From Roseovarius confluentis (GTDB lineage Bacteria > Pseudomonadota > Alphaproteobacteria > Rhodobacterales > Rhodobacteraceae): a stretch of 64,000 nt of DNA. The stretch lies in the NCBI RefSeq assembly GCF_002917925.1, contig NZ_PPFE01000005.1, positions 124,001-188,000 on the forward strand, given 5' to 3'. Both the position numbers and the translations under genes were made by a program. The notes beneath the pieces are model-generated. The model was given only the letters and a program-made list of their open reading frames with translations, was not told the DNA's origin and made no database searches. Positions 32,940-42,708 of the stretch are shown here, piece by piece. How positions within the stretch are numbered: position 1 is the first letter of the stretch; each line of letters opens with the position of its first letter.

Positions 32940-33941
32940 TCAGAAAGCCTCCAGCGCGTCCACCAGCTTGGCCGATCCAAAGCGATACGGGTCCGTCGCG
33001 GGCAGCCCCATCTCGTCCTCGACCTTTGCGAGGTAAGCCTTTGCGTCGTCCTCGCTCATGTGCTGGGTGTTCACCGAAACACCGACGACGCGACAGTCCG
33101 CATTCGCAATCTGTGCCAGCGGCAACGCGGTGTCACGCAGCGTCTGAAGGCTGGGCAAGCTATAATCCGGCAGACCGCGCATGTGCGTGCGCGTCGGCTC
33201 GTGGCACAGAATCAGCGCATCGGGTTGGCCGCCATGGATCAGCGCCATGGTCACCCCGGAATAGGACACGTGAAACAGGCTGCCCTGCCCCTCGATCAGA
33301 TCCCAGTGATCGTCGTCATTGTCCGGCGTCAGGTACTCGACCGACCCGGCCATGAAATCGGCGATCACAGCATCCAGTGGCACGCCGTCGCCCGTAATCA
33401 GGATACCCGTCTGTCCCGTGGCGCGAAACGCGGCCTTCATGCCGCGTTCATGCATGTCCCGCTCCATCGCCATCGCCGTGTACATCTTGCCGACCGAACA
33501 ATCGGTGCCGACCGCAAGGCAACGCTTGCCGCTGCGTTTCTTGCCATCCGCGATCGGATAGCGCACCGACGGCACGCGCACGTCATGCAGCGTGCGGCCA
33601 TGCTTCTGTGCCGCTGCCACAAGGTCCTCCTCGTGCTTCAGCAGGTTGTGCAGGCCCGACGCGATGTCATAGCCCATCGCAAGCGCCTCCAGCAGCACTT
33701 CCTTCCATTTGTCCGATATCACGCCACCGCGGTTCGCCACACCGATCACCAACGTCTTGGCGCCCGCTTCCCGCGCCTCGGCCAGCGACAAGTCCGTCAG
33801 GCCAAGGTCAGCCCCGCATCCCGGCAACCGGATCTGACCCGTCGCGTATTCCGGTCGCCAGTCCCGAATGCCAATAGCAACCTTGGCCGCCAGCATGTCA
33901 GGCGCATCGCCGAGAAAAAGCAGGTACGGGGTCTCGATCAT
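32940..33941 (-). CDS. dgcN: DUF1611 protein, D-glutamate N-acetyltransferase DgcN-type
   Basis: 333 residues of the DUF1611 family. The N-terminal part (LLFLGDAPDMLAAKVAIGIR) is followed by a P-loop-like CLAVGTDCSVGKMYTAMAME near 150-170 and EGQGSLFHVSYSGVT near 225. Published work on marine bacteria assigned this family to DgcN, which acetylates D-glutamate before DgcA racemises it. The start is ATG 33941 with AAAGGA about 7 bases upstream; the long upstream frame lacks a site. Order dgcN-dgcA-dat on one strand. Confidence 0.88.
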   Translation of the reverse strand: MIETPYLLFLGDAPDMLAAKVAIGIRDWRPEYATGQIRLPGCGADLGLTDLSLAEAREAGAKTLVIGVANRGGVISDKWKEVLLEALAMGYDIASGLHNLLKHEEDLVAAAQKHGRTLHDVRVPSVRYPIADGKKRSGKRCLAVGTDCSVGKMYTAMAMERDMHERGMKAAFRATGQTGILITGDGVPLDAVIADFMAGSVEYLTPDNDDDHWDLIEGQGSLFHVSYSGVTMALIHGGQPDALILCHEPTRTHMRGLPDYSLPSLQTLRDTALPLAQIANADCRVVGVSVNTQHMSEDDAKAYLAKVEDEMGLPATDPYRFGSAKLVDALEAF

Positions 33942-33997
33942 CTCGCAGTCCTTTCCGGAATCAGGTTTGCACAATGGTGCGATGAATCCCGTTGTAT

Positions 33998-34007
33998 TTG
34001 GTACCAA
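33998..34007. promoter_or_regulatory. Palindrome TTGGTACCAA before dgcN
   Basis: A perfect 10-base palindrome 57 bases upstream of the dgcN start, in a locally AT-richer promoter region. Such TGGTACCA sites are bound by several GntR- and RpiR-type regulators; which one acts here is unknown. Confidence 0.4.
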
Positions 34008-34045
34008 TTTGGCCGCCGATGACCGTAGGGCGACAAGATTTCCTG

Positions 34046-35332
34046 TCATCCTGCGAATTTTTCAGCAGATTCTTGCGTCGCGGGGTCGGATGCATCCACC
34101 CGCCCCTCCAACTCTTCCGACAAGGTCTCGGCCTGCAGCAGCCCGGGTTGCGGCACGCCGAGAACGCCCATCGCCTGGACGGAGCCGGTTTCTTCTGGCG
34201 GCTCGGACGAAACCCGCCGGGCAATGGCGATTCCGGCCACCACGACGCTTGTCGTGAAGATGAACAATTGCAGGCCCCGCCCATCCATCATGGAAATCAG
34301 GTTCGGCCCCAGCAACATGCCGCCGAACTGTCCCAGTTGCAGCAGGAACGCCATCGTTCCGCTTGCCGCCACGATCTGTCCAGGGCTCAGGTGGTCATTG
34401 GCATGCGCCGCCAGCACGGAATACACCGGCAAGGACACCGCCGCGATGACCGAAAAGCCCAGAACGATCCGCGACGGCGCCGTATCCACCGCCATCCAGA
34501 GCGCCGCAGCCGCGGTGATCAGGGCCAGCCCCATGACGACGAACCGCCGGTCCACGTGGTCCGCAATCCAGCCAACGGGATATTGCACCACCGCCGCCAC
34601 GATCATCGCGACCACCAGCGCGCCCGACGCCTGCGCCTCGGAAAATCCGCTGCGCAGGGCATAAAGGGGCAAGGCGATGAACCACGAAACCACCCCCGCG
34701 CCCATGATCACGATCCCCAGCACGGCCATCGGCGACACGCGGTAGAGCCGGGCGACCGGCATCCGTTCCGGAGCGGTATAATCCGGGGCCCGATTATTGG
34801 ACAAAAGCAGCGGCACGAACCCCACCGACAGCAGGATCGAGGCAAGCCCGAAGAGCATGTTTCCCGTCGGGTCGGGCAAGCCCACCATCGCTGTCCCCAG
34901 CGCCGGCCCGGCCGTCTGGATAATGAAATAAACCGAAAGTATCTGCGCCCGCAGCCGGTTTTCGGCCTTGGCGTTCAGCCAGCTTTCGGTGATCACGTAG
35001 AGGCCCGGAAAACAGAACCCCGCCAACAGGCGCATAACACTCCAGCTGACGGGATCGCTGGTCAGAAGGTGCGCAATCGCGGCCACCGACACCATCGAAG
35101 CCAGCGCCGAGAAGACGCGGATATGCCCCACTTTCTCGATCAATCGCGGGGTGGCGACCGTTCCGGCCAGTGCCCCCAGCGGATAGCAGGCCTGCATCAT
35201 CGCGATGGAAAAGTCCGAAAACCCGATCCCCGCGCCGCGAATCGTCAGCAACGTCACCAGCAGCCCATTGGCCACCATCAGCATCGTCATGCCCAGGAAC
35301 AGGGCCCAGTTTTCCAGCAAGGCGCGTCTCAT
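34046..35332 (-). CDS. MFS transporter
   Basis: 428 residues, about 12 membrane spans, similar to the YcaD-like major facilitator group: LLVTLLTIRGAGIGFSDFSI, then the helix 2-3 loop with PRLIEKVGHIRVF and LLAGFCFPGLYVITESWLNA. The cytoplasmic tail (SEELEGRVDASDPATQESAE) is acidic. Its stop lies about 105 bases before the dgcN start on the same strand, so it could be cotranscribed and carry a related substrate, but the TTGGTACCAA palindrome between them suggests a separate promoter. Confidence 0.88.
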   Translation of the reverse strand: MRRALLENWALFLGMTMLMVANGLLVTLLTIRGAGIGFSDFSIAMMQACYPLGALAGTVATPRLIEKVGHIRVFSALASMVSVAAIAHLLTSDPVSWSVMRLLAGFCFPGLYVITESWLNAKAENRLRAQILSVYFIIQTAGPALGTAMVGLPDPTGNMLFGLASILLSVGFVPLLLSNNRAPDYTAPERMPVARLYRVSPMAVLGIVIMGAGVVSWFIALPLYALRSGFSEAQASGALVVAMIVAAVVQYPVGWIADHVDRRFVVMGLALITAAAALWMAVDTAPSRIVLGFSVIAAVSLPVYSVLAAHANDHLSPGQIVAASGTMAFLLQLGQFGGMLLGPNLISMMDGRGLQLFIFTTSVVVAGIAIARRVSSEPPEETGSVQAMGVLGVPQPGLLQAETLSEELEGRVDASDPATQESAEKFAG

Positions 35333-35475
35333 GCGGCCATGCTAATCTGTGAGCGATGCCGCGACCGTGCGTTTGCGACGCGAGAAGGTCGTTGTCATCT
35401 GCTTGCCAATGCCCGCGCAATTTTATAGCTGGTCTGCGACGTGGTTTCGCAACAATCTGACCAAAGGATCACAAT

Positions 35476-36432
35476 ATGAGTTTCCGCCCGCAACCTCCCG
35501 CACCCGCGCGCCCCAACCGCTGCCAACTCTTCGGCCCGGCCTCCAACCCCAGCCTGTTCGAGAAGATGGCCGCGTCGAAGGCCGACGTCATCAACCTCGA
35601 CCTCGAAGATGCCGTGGCGCCATCGGACAAGGACCAGGCCCGCAAGAACGCCATCGAGGCCATCAACGACATCGACTGGGGCAAGAAGACCCTTAGCGTG
35701 CGCATCAACGGCCTTGATACCCAGTACTGGTACAAAGACGTCGTCGATCTGCTGGAGCAGACCAATGGCCGGCTGGACATGATCATGATCCCCAAGGCGG
35801 GATCGGGCGATGATATCTACGCCGTCGACGCGCTGGTCAGCTCGATCGAGATGGCCATGGGCCACAAGAAGCGTATCGCCTTCGAATGCATCATCGAAAC
35901 CGCGATGGGCATATGCCATGTCGAGGATATCGCGCAAGGCAGCCCCCGGATGGAGGCGATGAGCCTCGGCGCCGCCGACTTCGCCGCCTACATGGGCATG
36001 CAGACCACCGGCATCGGCGGCACGCAGGAAAATTACTACATGCACCGCAAAGGCGAGAACTACTGGGTCGACCCGTGGCACTGGGCGACCGCCAAGATCG
36101 TCGCCTGCTGCCGCACCCATGGCCTTCTGCCGGTCGATGGCCCGTTCGGCGACTTCTCCGACCCCGAAGGCTTTCGCGCGCAGGCATTGCGTGTGCTGAC
36201 GCAAGGTATGGTCGGGAAATGGGCGATCCACCCCAGCCAGGTCGAGGCGTGCAACGAGATCTTCACCCCGACCGAGGAAGCCGTCACCGAAGCGCGCGAG
36301 ATCCTTGAGGCAATGGAAGAAGCCAAGAAGAAGGGGCTAGGCGCGACCACCTACAAGGGTCGCCTGATCGACATCGCCTCGATCAAGCAGGCCGAGGTCA
36401 TCGTCAAATCGGCAGAAATGATCGAAGACTGA
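35476..36432 (+). CDS. mcl1: L-malyl-CoA/beta-methylmalyl-CoA lyase
   Basis: 318-residue CitE-like lyase that cleaves beta-methylmalyl-CoA to glyoxylate and propionyl-CoA and handles malyl-CoA in the ethylmalonyl-CoA pathway. DVINLDLEDAVAP near residue 35 and FECIIETAMGICHVEDIA near 140 supply the Mg-binding acidic residues, with SLGAADFAAYMGM following. AAAGGAT precedes the ATG. A strong terminator follows at 36453. Confidence 0.93.
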   Translation: MSFRPQPPAPARPNRCQLFGPASNPSLFEKMAASKADVINLDLEDAVAPSDKDQARKNAIEAINDIDWGKKTLSVRINGLDTQYWYKDVVDLLEQTNGRLDMIMIPKAGSGDDIYAVDALVSSIEMAMGHKKRIAFECIIETAMGICHVEDIAQGSPRMEAMSLGAADFAAYMGMQTTGIGGTQENYYMHRKGENYWVDPWHWATAKIVACCRTHGLLPVDGPFGDFSDPEGFRAQALRVLTQGMVGKWAIHPSQVEACNEIFTPTEEAVTEAREILEAMEEAKKKGLGATTYKGRLIDIASIKQAEVIVKSAEMIED

Positions 36433-36452
36433 CCTGCTATCGCGCTGGACAG

Positions 36453-36487
36453 GACGGCCCCCGGAATTTCGGGGGCCGTTTTATTTT
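36453..36487 (+). terminator. Rho-independent terminator after mcl1
   Basis: ACGGCCCCCG-GAATTT-CGGGGGCCGT followed by TTTATTTT: a 10-base-pair GC stem with a T-rich tail, 20 bases past the lyase stop. Confidence 0.92.
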
Positions 36488-36600
36488 GAAGATCCCGCTT
36501 TCTGACGCATGCGTGATTACAGTTTTACAAATGTCACGGGACATCCCATTGCGACTGCGGCTAGGCTCCGCCACAGGACCAACCGCTTCAAGGACAGACG

Positions 36601-38223
36601 ATGACGACTCCCCCGCTTCGTGCCGCCGACATTCTTGCTCAGCGACTTTACCAGGCGGGGTGTCGCCACGCGTTCGGTATGCCAGGAGGCGAAGTGCTGA
36701 CCGTCGTTGACGCGCTCGAAAAGGCAGGCATCCGGTTCACGCTGGTCAAACACGAAAACGCCGGCGGGTTCATGGCCGAGGCGGTACATCACCGCGACGG
36801 CGCACCTGCGATCCTCGTCGCCACCGTCGGGCCCGGCGCCATGAACGGCGTCAACGTCGTCGCCAACGCCGAGCAGGACCGGGTTCCGATGATCGTGCTG
36901 ACCGGATGCGTCGACGCGGACGAGGCGCTGACCTACACGCATCAGGTCCTTGACCACCGCGCCGTCTTTGCCCCGATCACCAAGGCGACATTTCAACTGA
37001 CGGCCGCCGGGGCCGGCATCGTGGCCGACAAGGCCGTGTCGATCGCAACCGAGCCGCGATGCGGGCCGGTCTTGATCGACGTGCCGATCAGCGTCGCGGA
37101 TGCGCCCGTTTCGGCCGATATACCGCGCCCCGTTCGACCCGCCGCATCGCCCGTTGCCCCCAGTGGCGCCGACGCCGCGCGTGCGCGCACGGCCCTGGCC
37201 GAGGCGGAGCGCCCTGTCGCCATTGTCGGCCTGGATGTACTCCAAGACAGCTCACATACTGTGTTGCGAGCCTTTCTGGAACAGTTCGGCATTCCTTTCG
37301 TCACCACCTACAAGGCCAAGGGAGTCCTGCCGGAAGACCACCCGCTCTGTCTCGGCGCTGCGGGCCTGTCGCCATTGGCCGACACGCACCTGCTTCCGCT
37401 GGTCGCCCGGGCGGACCTTGTCTTGTGCATCGGGTATGACCCGATCGAGATGCGCACCGGCTGGCGTAACGCCGTCGACCCGGCGCGGCAGACGGTTATC
37501 GACATCGCCGCTGTACCCAACACCCACTACATGCATCAGGCAACGCTGAACTTCGTCGGCCATACCGGAGAAACGCTCGAGATGCTGGCCCAGAATACGG
37601 CGGTCCGCGAGACTTGGGCGGACGGCGCGCCAGACAAGTCGCGGGCGGCCTTGGCCGACGCCTTTCCGCATGGCGATGACTGGGGCCCCGCCGCTGTCAT
37701 CGCCGAAACCCGTGCAGTGATGCCCGATACCACGCTTGCCACTGCCGATAGCGGGGCGCATCGGATTCTCCTCAGCCAGATGTGGCGCTGCAGCGAGCCC
37801 CGCGGTCTGATCCAATCCTCGGGTCTTTGCACGATGGGGTGCGCCGTGCCGATGGCCATTGGCCTCAGGATCGCCGAGCCTGACAGGCCCATCATCAGCT
37901 TTTCCGGCGATGCGGGCTTTCTGATGGTCGCGGGGGAGCTCGCGACCGCGTCGGAGCTGGGGCTGACACCGATCTTCCTTGTCTTCGTCGATGCCAGCCT
38001 TGCGCTGATCGAGCTGAAACAGCGACAGCGACAGATGCAGAACCAGGGCGTCGACTTCGCTCGGCACGATTTCGCCGCCATGGGCCGCTCTTTCGGCGGC
38101 GCGGGTCACACTGTGCGTAACCGAGCCGAATTGCGCGCGGCGCTGCAGGAGGCGCAGTCCTGCAAGACGTTCACCGTGATCGCAGCCGAGATCGAACCGG
38201 GCGGGTATGACGGACGTATCTGA
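36601..38223 (+). CDS. Thiamine diphosphate-dependent enzyme, acetolactate synthase-like
   Basis: 540 residues with the three domains of the ThDP decarboxylase/synthase family. The N-terminal Pyr domain has KHENAGGFMAEA with the cofactor-activating Glu near 50. The C-terminal PP domain has FSGDAGFLMVAGELATASEL, the GDG-like Mg/ThDP motif with GDA. It is not part of an ilv operon, no small subunit is adjacent, and anabolic acetolactate synthase is unlikely. Decarboxylation or carboligation of some 2-oxo acid is the safest reading. AAGGAC lies upstream of the ATG. Confidence 0.85.
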   Translation: MTTPPLRAADILAQRLYQAGCRHAFGMPGGEVLTVVDALEKAGIRFTLVKHENAGGFMAEAVHHRDGAPAILVATVGPGAMNGVNVVANAEQDRVPMIVLTGCVDADEALTYTHQVLDHRAVFAPITKATFQLTAAGAGIVADKAVSIATEPRCGPVLIDVPISVADAPVSADIPRPVRPAASPVAPSGADAARARTALAEAERPVAIVGLDVLQDSSHTVLRAFLEQFGIPFVTTYKAKGVLPEDHPLCLGAAGLSPLADTHLLPLVARADLVLCIGYDPIEMRTGWRNAVDPARQTVIDIAAVPNTHYMHQATLNFVGHTGETLEMLAQNTAVRETWADGAPDKSRAALADAFPHGDDWGPAAVIAETRAVMPDTTLATADSGAHRILLSQMWRCSEPRGLIQSSGLCTMGCAVPMAIGLRIAEPDRPIISFSGDAGFLMVAGELATASELGLTPIFLVFVDASLALIELKQRQRQMQNQGVDFARHDFAAMGRSFGGAGHTVRNRAELRAALQEAQSCKTFTVIAAEIEPGGYDGRI

Positions 38224-38248
38224 CCCTGTTAGCTCATAATTTTGTAAC

Positions 38249-38271
38249 ATTCGCCCAAAAAACCGGCGAAT
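38249..38271 (+). terminator. Possible terminator after the ThDP enzyme
   Basis: ATTCGCC and GGCGAAT pair around a 9-base A-rich loop, then TTTACA follows. The T run is short, so termination is plausible but not certain. Confidence 0.5.
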
Positions 38272-38458
38272 TTACACCCATATCGGGGTATTTCCGCCGA
38301 GAGGTACGATTTTTAGGCGACTTTTCGCAATCGCACCCCAATCTCGATACACGAAGCTTCACCAATACGTTAGCGCGAACGATACCGTTGTGTGCCTGAC
38401 TTATCTGTTTGTTAAGCAGGTTCAGCGGGGCGGTCCCGCGTCAATTACGGAAGAATTT

Positions 38459-39823
38459 ATGAAGTCCGATGTTTTCGATCAGCCCGTCTGCCTGACAAAG
38501 GAAAACGCCGTTGAGGCTTGGAACAATACGATGCTGGGTTTTCTCGCCCATGCGGCTGTCACGCCCAAGCATCTTGGCAAGGTGCTGGAGATCGAGCCTG
38601 ATTTTGCGCTCGGCCATGCGGTCAAGGGCATGTTCTACATCCTGCTTGGCCGCCATGAACTTCTCCAAACCGCGCACGAGGCTCGCGCAGCAGCGCTCGA
38701 AGCGCTGGAAACCGTCGGGGCGACGACGCGGGAGCGCAAATACGTCCACGCGCTTGGCGTTTGGCTAGATGGCCGGCCAAGTCATGCCATAGCACTTCTG
38801 GAAGAGGTCTTGACGGCTCAGCCGCAAGATGCGCTTGCGATGAAGCTCAGTCACGCCCTGCGCTTTCTTCTTGGAGATTCCAGCGGAATGCGTCGGTCCA
38901 TTGAGCGGGTGCTTCCGGCCTATGGCCACGATCATGCCGCAAGAGGCTATCTTCTTGGATGCCATGCCTTCGCGCTCGAAGAGACCGGCGACTACGAGAA
39001 GGCGGAAATCGCGGGGCGTCAGGCGCTCTGGATGGCGCCGGATGACGCGTGGGGGCTTCATGCCGTGGCACATGTGCATGACATGACGGCGAATGCCGCG
39101 AAAGGTCTCGACTGGCTGACAGGCCGAGAAGCTGCCTGGGCGCACTGCAACAATTTCAGGTACCACGTTTGGTGGCACAAGGCGCTGATGCATCTCGACC
39201 TTGGCCAAGTGGACGCTGTTCTGAACCTCTATGACACCCAGATCCGAAGCGACCGGACAGATGACTACCGCGACATCTCGAACGCAACCTCTCTGCTGAT
39301 GCGGCTGGAACTGGAAGGCGTGAATGTCGGCAACCGGTGGGAGGAGCTGTCCGAGCTTTGCGCCAACCGCACCGAGGATGGTTGCCTGATCTTCGCTGAC
39401 CTGCACTACCTGATGGCATTGACCGGCGACAAGCGGCCCGGCGCGACGTCGCGATTGCTGCAAAGAATCGCACAGGATGCCAAGTCCAACTGCGAGATGG
39501 GCAACCGTATGAGCGACCCCGGCGTCGCCGCTGCACAGGGGCTGGAGGCGTTTGGCGATGCGCGATACGACGCTGCGTTTCTCAACCTAGCACAGGCACG
39601 AGACGGGATGCAGCGCGCCGGCGGCAGCCACGCGCAGCGCGACGTGTTCGAGCGCATGACGATCGATGCCGGAATTCGCGCCGGGTACTTGGATCAGGCC
39701 GAAGCAATACTAGATGATCGACAGTCCAAGCGTGCGGGGCGCGAAGACGGATATACCGCAGCCCGCCGTGCGCTGATCGCGTCGGGTCGTGGCGGGTATG
39801 AAACAACCTCATTGCCGGCCTAA
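38459..39823 (+). CDS. TTC38-like tetratricopeptide protein
   Basis: 454 residues, mostly helical repeats, resembling bacterial homologues of the TTC38 family: FALGHAVKGMFYILLGRHEL near residue 55, GCHAFALEETGDYEKAEIAG near 168, and GLHAVAHVHDMTANAAKGLDW near 200. No catalytic motif known. ATG 38459 has GGAAG 5 bases upstream; a GTG at 38390 would add 23 unrelated residues. The upstream region holds TTAGCGCGAA (38370-38379), one mismatch from the CceR-like site. Confidence 0.8.
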   Translation: MKSDVFDQPVCLTKENAVEAWNNTMLGFLAHAAVTPKHLGKVLEIEPDFALGHAVKGMFYILLGRHELLQTAHEARAAALEALETVGATTRERKYVHALGVWLDGRPSHAIALLEEVLTAQPQDALAMKLSHALRFLLGDSSGMRRSIERVLPAYGHDHAARGYLLGCHAFALEETGDYEKAEIAGRQALWMAPDDAWGLHAVAHVHDMTANAAKGLDWLTGREAAWAHCNNFRYHVWWHKALMHLDLGQVDAVLNLYDTQIRSDRTDDYRDISNATSLLMRLELEGVNVGNRWEELSELCANRTEDGCLIFADLHYLMALTGDKRPGATSRLLQRIAQDAKSNCEMGNRMSDPGVAAAQGLEAFGDARYDAAFLNLAQARDGMQRAGGSHAQRDVFERMTIDAGIRAGYLDQAEAILDDRQSKRAGREDGYTAARRALIASGRGGYETTSLPA

Positions 39824-39868
39824 TAGATCACGATCGACTCCCGGTTTGTAACAAGAAAGACCAATGCC

Positions 39869-41179
39869 ATGGCGACCATTTCGCCATCATCCGATTACCA
39901 AGAAACCGTCGAGGCTCCTGCCGTCAGCGCAACGCCCGTGGCTACACTGCGCGATCCCAGGCTGGATTTCTTCCGCGGCATCGCGATGTTCATCATCCTT
40001 CTGGCCCACACGCCCGGAAATCTCTGGACAAAGTGGCTTCCCGCGCGCTGGGGGTTTTCCGACGCGACCGAGATGTTCGTCTTCTGCTCCGGCATGGCGT
40101 CGGCCATCGCCTTCGGCAAACTGTTCCAGAGCAAGGGCCTCGCCATGGGCACTGCCAGAATCGCCTTTCGGGTCTGGCAGGTCTACTGGGCGCATATCGG
40201 CCTCTTTTTCGTCGTGCTGGCCTGCATGCTTGCCCTGCCCTACCTGGGCTTCACCTTGCGGGACTACGTCAGCCAGCTGAACCTGCCGCCGTTTCTCAAT
40301 AATATCGAAGGCAACATGATCGGCCTCATGACGCTGACCTATGTGCCCAACTATTTCGATATCCTGCCCATGTACCTGGTGATCCTCGCGATGATCCCGT
40401 TCATGATGGCCCTGTCGCGGCTTCATCCCCTCGCAGTACTGGGCGCCAGCGTCCTCATCTGGTGCACAGCCAATGTCGAGATGCTCGAACTTGTCAGCGA
40501 TACCGACGTCACGCCGCTGCAACTGCCCGCGCAACTCTGGTTCCCCGAAGGCAAGGATGAACGCCCCTGGTTCTTTAACCCGTTCGGCTGGCAGCTGTGT
40601 TTCTTCACCGGTTTCGCGCTGATGATCGGCTGGTTGCCCCGCCCACCGGTCAACCGCCTGTTGATCGGTGCCGCCACGGCTTACGTGCTCTTTTCCTTCG
40701 TCTTTTCCTCTGTCGGCATGCGTGCCTATGACTGGCAACCGGCTTGGTGGGACAGCATCCGCAGTTGGCAGTGGGAGACATATCGCGACTTTGGCGCGCT
40801 GCGCAGCAAAACGGAATTCGGGCTGTTTCGCTATCTTCACCTGCTGGCGCTTGGCTATCTCGGCTGGGTCGCCGTGGGCGAAGGGGGCAAACACCTCCGG
40901 GTCGGACAGGTTTGGTCCTGGGTGGTAAACAACATCATCATGAAAGTCGGTCAGCAATCGCTCGCTGTCTTCGTGTTCTCGATGCTGCTCGCGCGGCTAC
41001 TGGGTGTCTGGCTTGACGAAACGTCGACGCTGGATGGTGACGACCTCGTCCGCAACCCATGGACCAACGCGGTCATTAATCTGGTCGGTTTCGGTCTGCT
41101 CGTTGCCTGCGCCTACACAGCAGCCTATTTCAAGTCGACTCCTTGGAAACCGCGCAAACCGACAAGGTCACCAATATGA
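39869..41179 (+). CDS. opgC: OpgC family protein, periplasmic glucan modification
   Basis: 436-residue multipass acyltransferase_3-like membrane protein that adds succinyl groups to osmoregulated periplasmic glucans. RLDFFRGIAMFIILLAHTPG near residue 35 and WGFSDATEMFVFCSGMASA near 65 are characteristic OpgC stretches. It is first in opgC-opgG-opgH, with its stop overlapping the opgG start as ATGA. Confidence 0.93.
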   Translation: MATISPSSDYQETVEAPAVSATPVATLRDPRLDFFRGIAMFIILLAHTPGNLWTKWLPARWGFSDATEMFVFCSGMASAIAFGKLFQSKGLAMGTARIAFRVWQVYWAHIGLFFVVLACMLALPYLGFTLRDYVSQLNLPPFLNNIEGNMIGLMTLTYVPNYFDILPMYLVILAMIPFMMALSRLHPLAVLGASVLIWCTANVEMLELVSDTDVTPLQLPAQLWFPEGKDERPWFFNPFGWQLCFFTGFALMIGWLPRPPVNRLLIGAATAYVLFSFVFSSVGMRAYDWQPAWWDSIRSWQWETYRDFGALRSKTEFGLFRYLHLLALGYLGWVAVGEGGKHLRVGQVWSWVVNNIIMKVGQQSLAVFVFSMLLARLLGVWLDETSTLDGDDLVRNPWTNAVINLVGFGLLVACAYTAAYFKSTPWKPRKPTRSPI

Positions 41180-42708
41180 ACCGTGCTTTCTCGCTTTCGC
41201 GCCGCCAACTACTGGGTGGGGTCGCGGCTTCGGCACTTTGGTCCATTGCGACGCGGCACGCAGCCGCCACCGACGGGCCCGTGCCTTTCAGCCGTGAGAT
41301 GGTGATCGAGTTGGCGCGGCAAAGGTCACAGCAGGACTACACGCCACGCGACACCGTACCCGAAGATTGGCGAGCGCTGACCTACGACCAGTATCGCGAC
41401 ATTCGTTTTCCTCGGGACCATGCGCTCTGGGCCGACACGGACCGCTCCTATAATATCGATTTCTTCGCGCCGGGCCTCTATTTTCCGCGCGCCGTCAAGG
41501 TCTTTTCGGTCGAAGACGGCATGGCTCGCCCGGTGACGTTCGACCTTGCGATGTTCGACAAGGGCGACCTCGTGCCGGACCTGACCAAAACCGCTGAAAG
41601 CCTAGGGTTTTCCGGGATCCGCCTACGCACCGACCTTGGTCACCCGGAATATAAAACCGAGTTCTGCGTATTTCAGGGCGCCAGTTACTTCCGCGCCATC
41701 GGCATAGGGCAGACCTACGGGTTGTCCGGTCGAGGTCTGGCGCTGAACACCGCCGGTCCCGAGGGCGAGGAGTTTCCCGAGTTCATCCAGTTCTGGCTGG
41801 AAGCGCCCGGGTCAGATCAGGAAAACATGGTCGTGCATGCCCTCATGGACAGTCCCAGCGTGTCCGGGGCCTATCGTTTCGACATAACGCCCGGCGCAGC
41901 CAGCGTGATGGAGGTCGAGGCAACGCTTTTTCCGCGTGTCGAATTGAACAATGTCGGCGTTGGGCCGTTAACATCCATGTTTCTCTACGATCAGACCAAT
42001 CGCAGCCGCTTTGACGATTTCCGCCCCGCGGTGCATGACACCGACGGGTTGCAGATGATGAACGGCAATGGCGAGATGATCTGGCGGCCACTGGCCAACC
42101 CGAAACAGCTTCAGGTGTCCAGCTTCGTCGATACCAACCCGCGTGGGTTCGGGTTGATGCAGCGCGCCCGCAAACTGTCTGATTTTGCTGATCTCGAGGC
42201 CCTTTATCACAACCGGCCCGGCCTTTGGGTCGAACCGAAAGGCGACTGGGGTCGGGGAACGGTGACGCTGGTGGAAATTCCGACACAGGAAGAGATCTAC
42301 GATAACATCGTCGCCTATTGGCGACCGGCCGATCCCATGCCAGCGGGCCAGCAGGTGGATCTGTCCTATCGGCTGACATGGGCGGCGGAGGCACCCGTGC
42401 AAGGCGACATGCCCCGCGTGCTGAACACCGCCATGGGCAAACGCGCCTTTGGCGAAGGCCGGGTCGTCGTGATCGATTTCGAAGATAACCCGCTCTTCGA
42501 TGACGGGCCGGACGAGATCGACATGCATATCCATTCGCCGCAAGTCGAGGTCAGCGACGGCGTCCTGCAGCGCAACCCGGCCACGGGCGGGCTGAGACTG
42601 GCGTTCAATTTCGACCCCGGCGAACGCGGGCATGTCGAACTCCGCGCACAATTGCGCAAGGACGGACAAAACGCATCCGAGGTGTGGCTTTACAGGTGGA
42701 CAGCATGA
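41176..42708 (+). CDS. opgG: Glucan biosynthesis protein G, Tat-exported
   Basis: 510-residue periplasmic protein needed for branching and release of periplasmic glucans. Twin-arginine signal LSRRQLLGGVAASALW at the N-terminus, then the MdoG fold: YRDIRFPRDHALWAD, HALMDSPSVSGAYRFDI, and GRGTVTLVEIPTQEEIYDNI. Start is ATG 41176 in an ATGA overlap with opgC; the stop overlaps opgH in the same way. Confidence 0.95.
   Translation: MNRAFSLSRRQLLGGVAASALWSIATRHAAATDGPVPFSREMVIELARQRSQQDYTPRDTVPEDWRALTYDQYRDIRFPRDHALWADTDRSYNIDFFAPGLYFPRAVKVFSVEDGMARPVTFDLAMFDKGDLVPDLTKTAESLGFSGIRLRTDLGHPEYKTEFCVFQGASYFRAIGIGQTYGLSGRGLALNTAGPEGEEFPEFIQFWLEAPGSDQENMVVHALMDSPSVSGAYRFDITPGAASVMEVEATLFPRVELNNVGVGPLTSMFLYDQTNRSRFDDFRPAVHDTDGLQMMNGNGEMIWRPLANPKQLQVSSFVDTNPRGFGLMQRARKLSDFADLEALYHNRPGLWVEPKGDWGRGTVTLVEIPTQEEIYDNIVAYWRPADPMPAGQQVDLSYRLTWAAEAPVQGDMPRVLNTAMGKRAFGEGRVVVIDFEDNPLFDDGPDEIDMHIHSPQVEVSDGVLQRNPATGGLRLAFNFDPGERGHVELRAQLRKDGQNASEVWLYRWTA

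Noticed and set aside
38370..38379. TTAGCGCGAA as a CceR operator
   Set aside because: One mismatch breaks the symmetry and the downstream TPR gene has no clear link to carbon metabolism; mentioned but not called.
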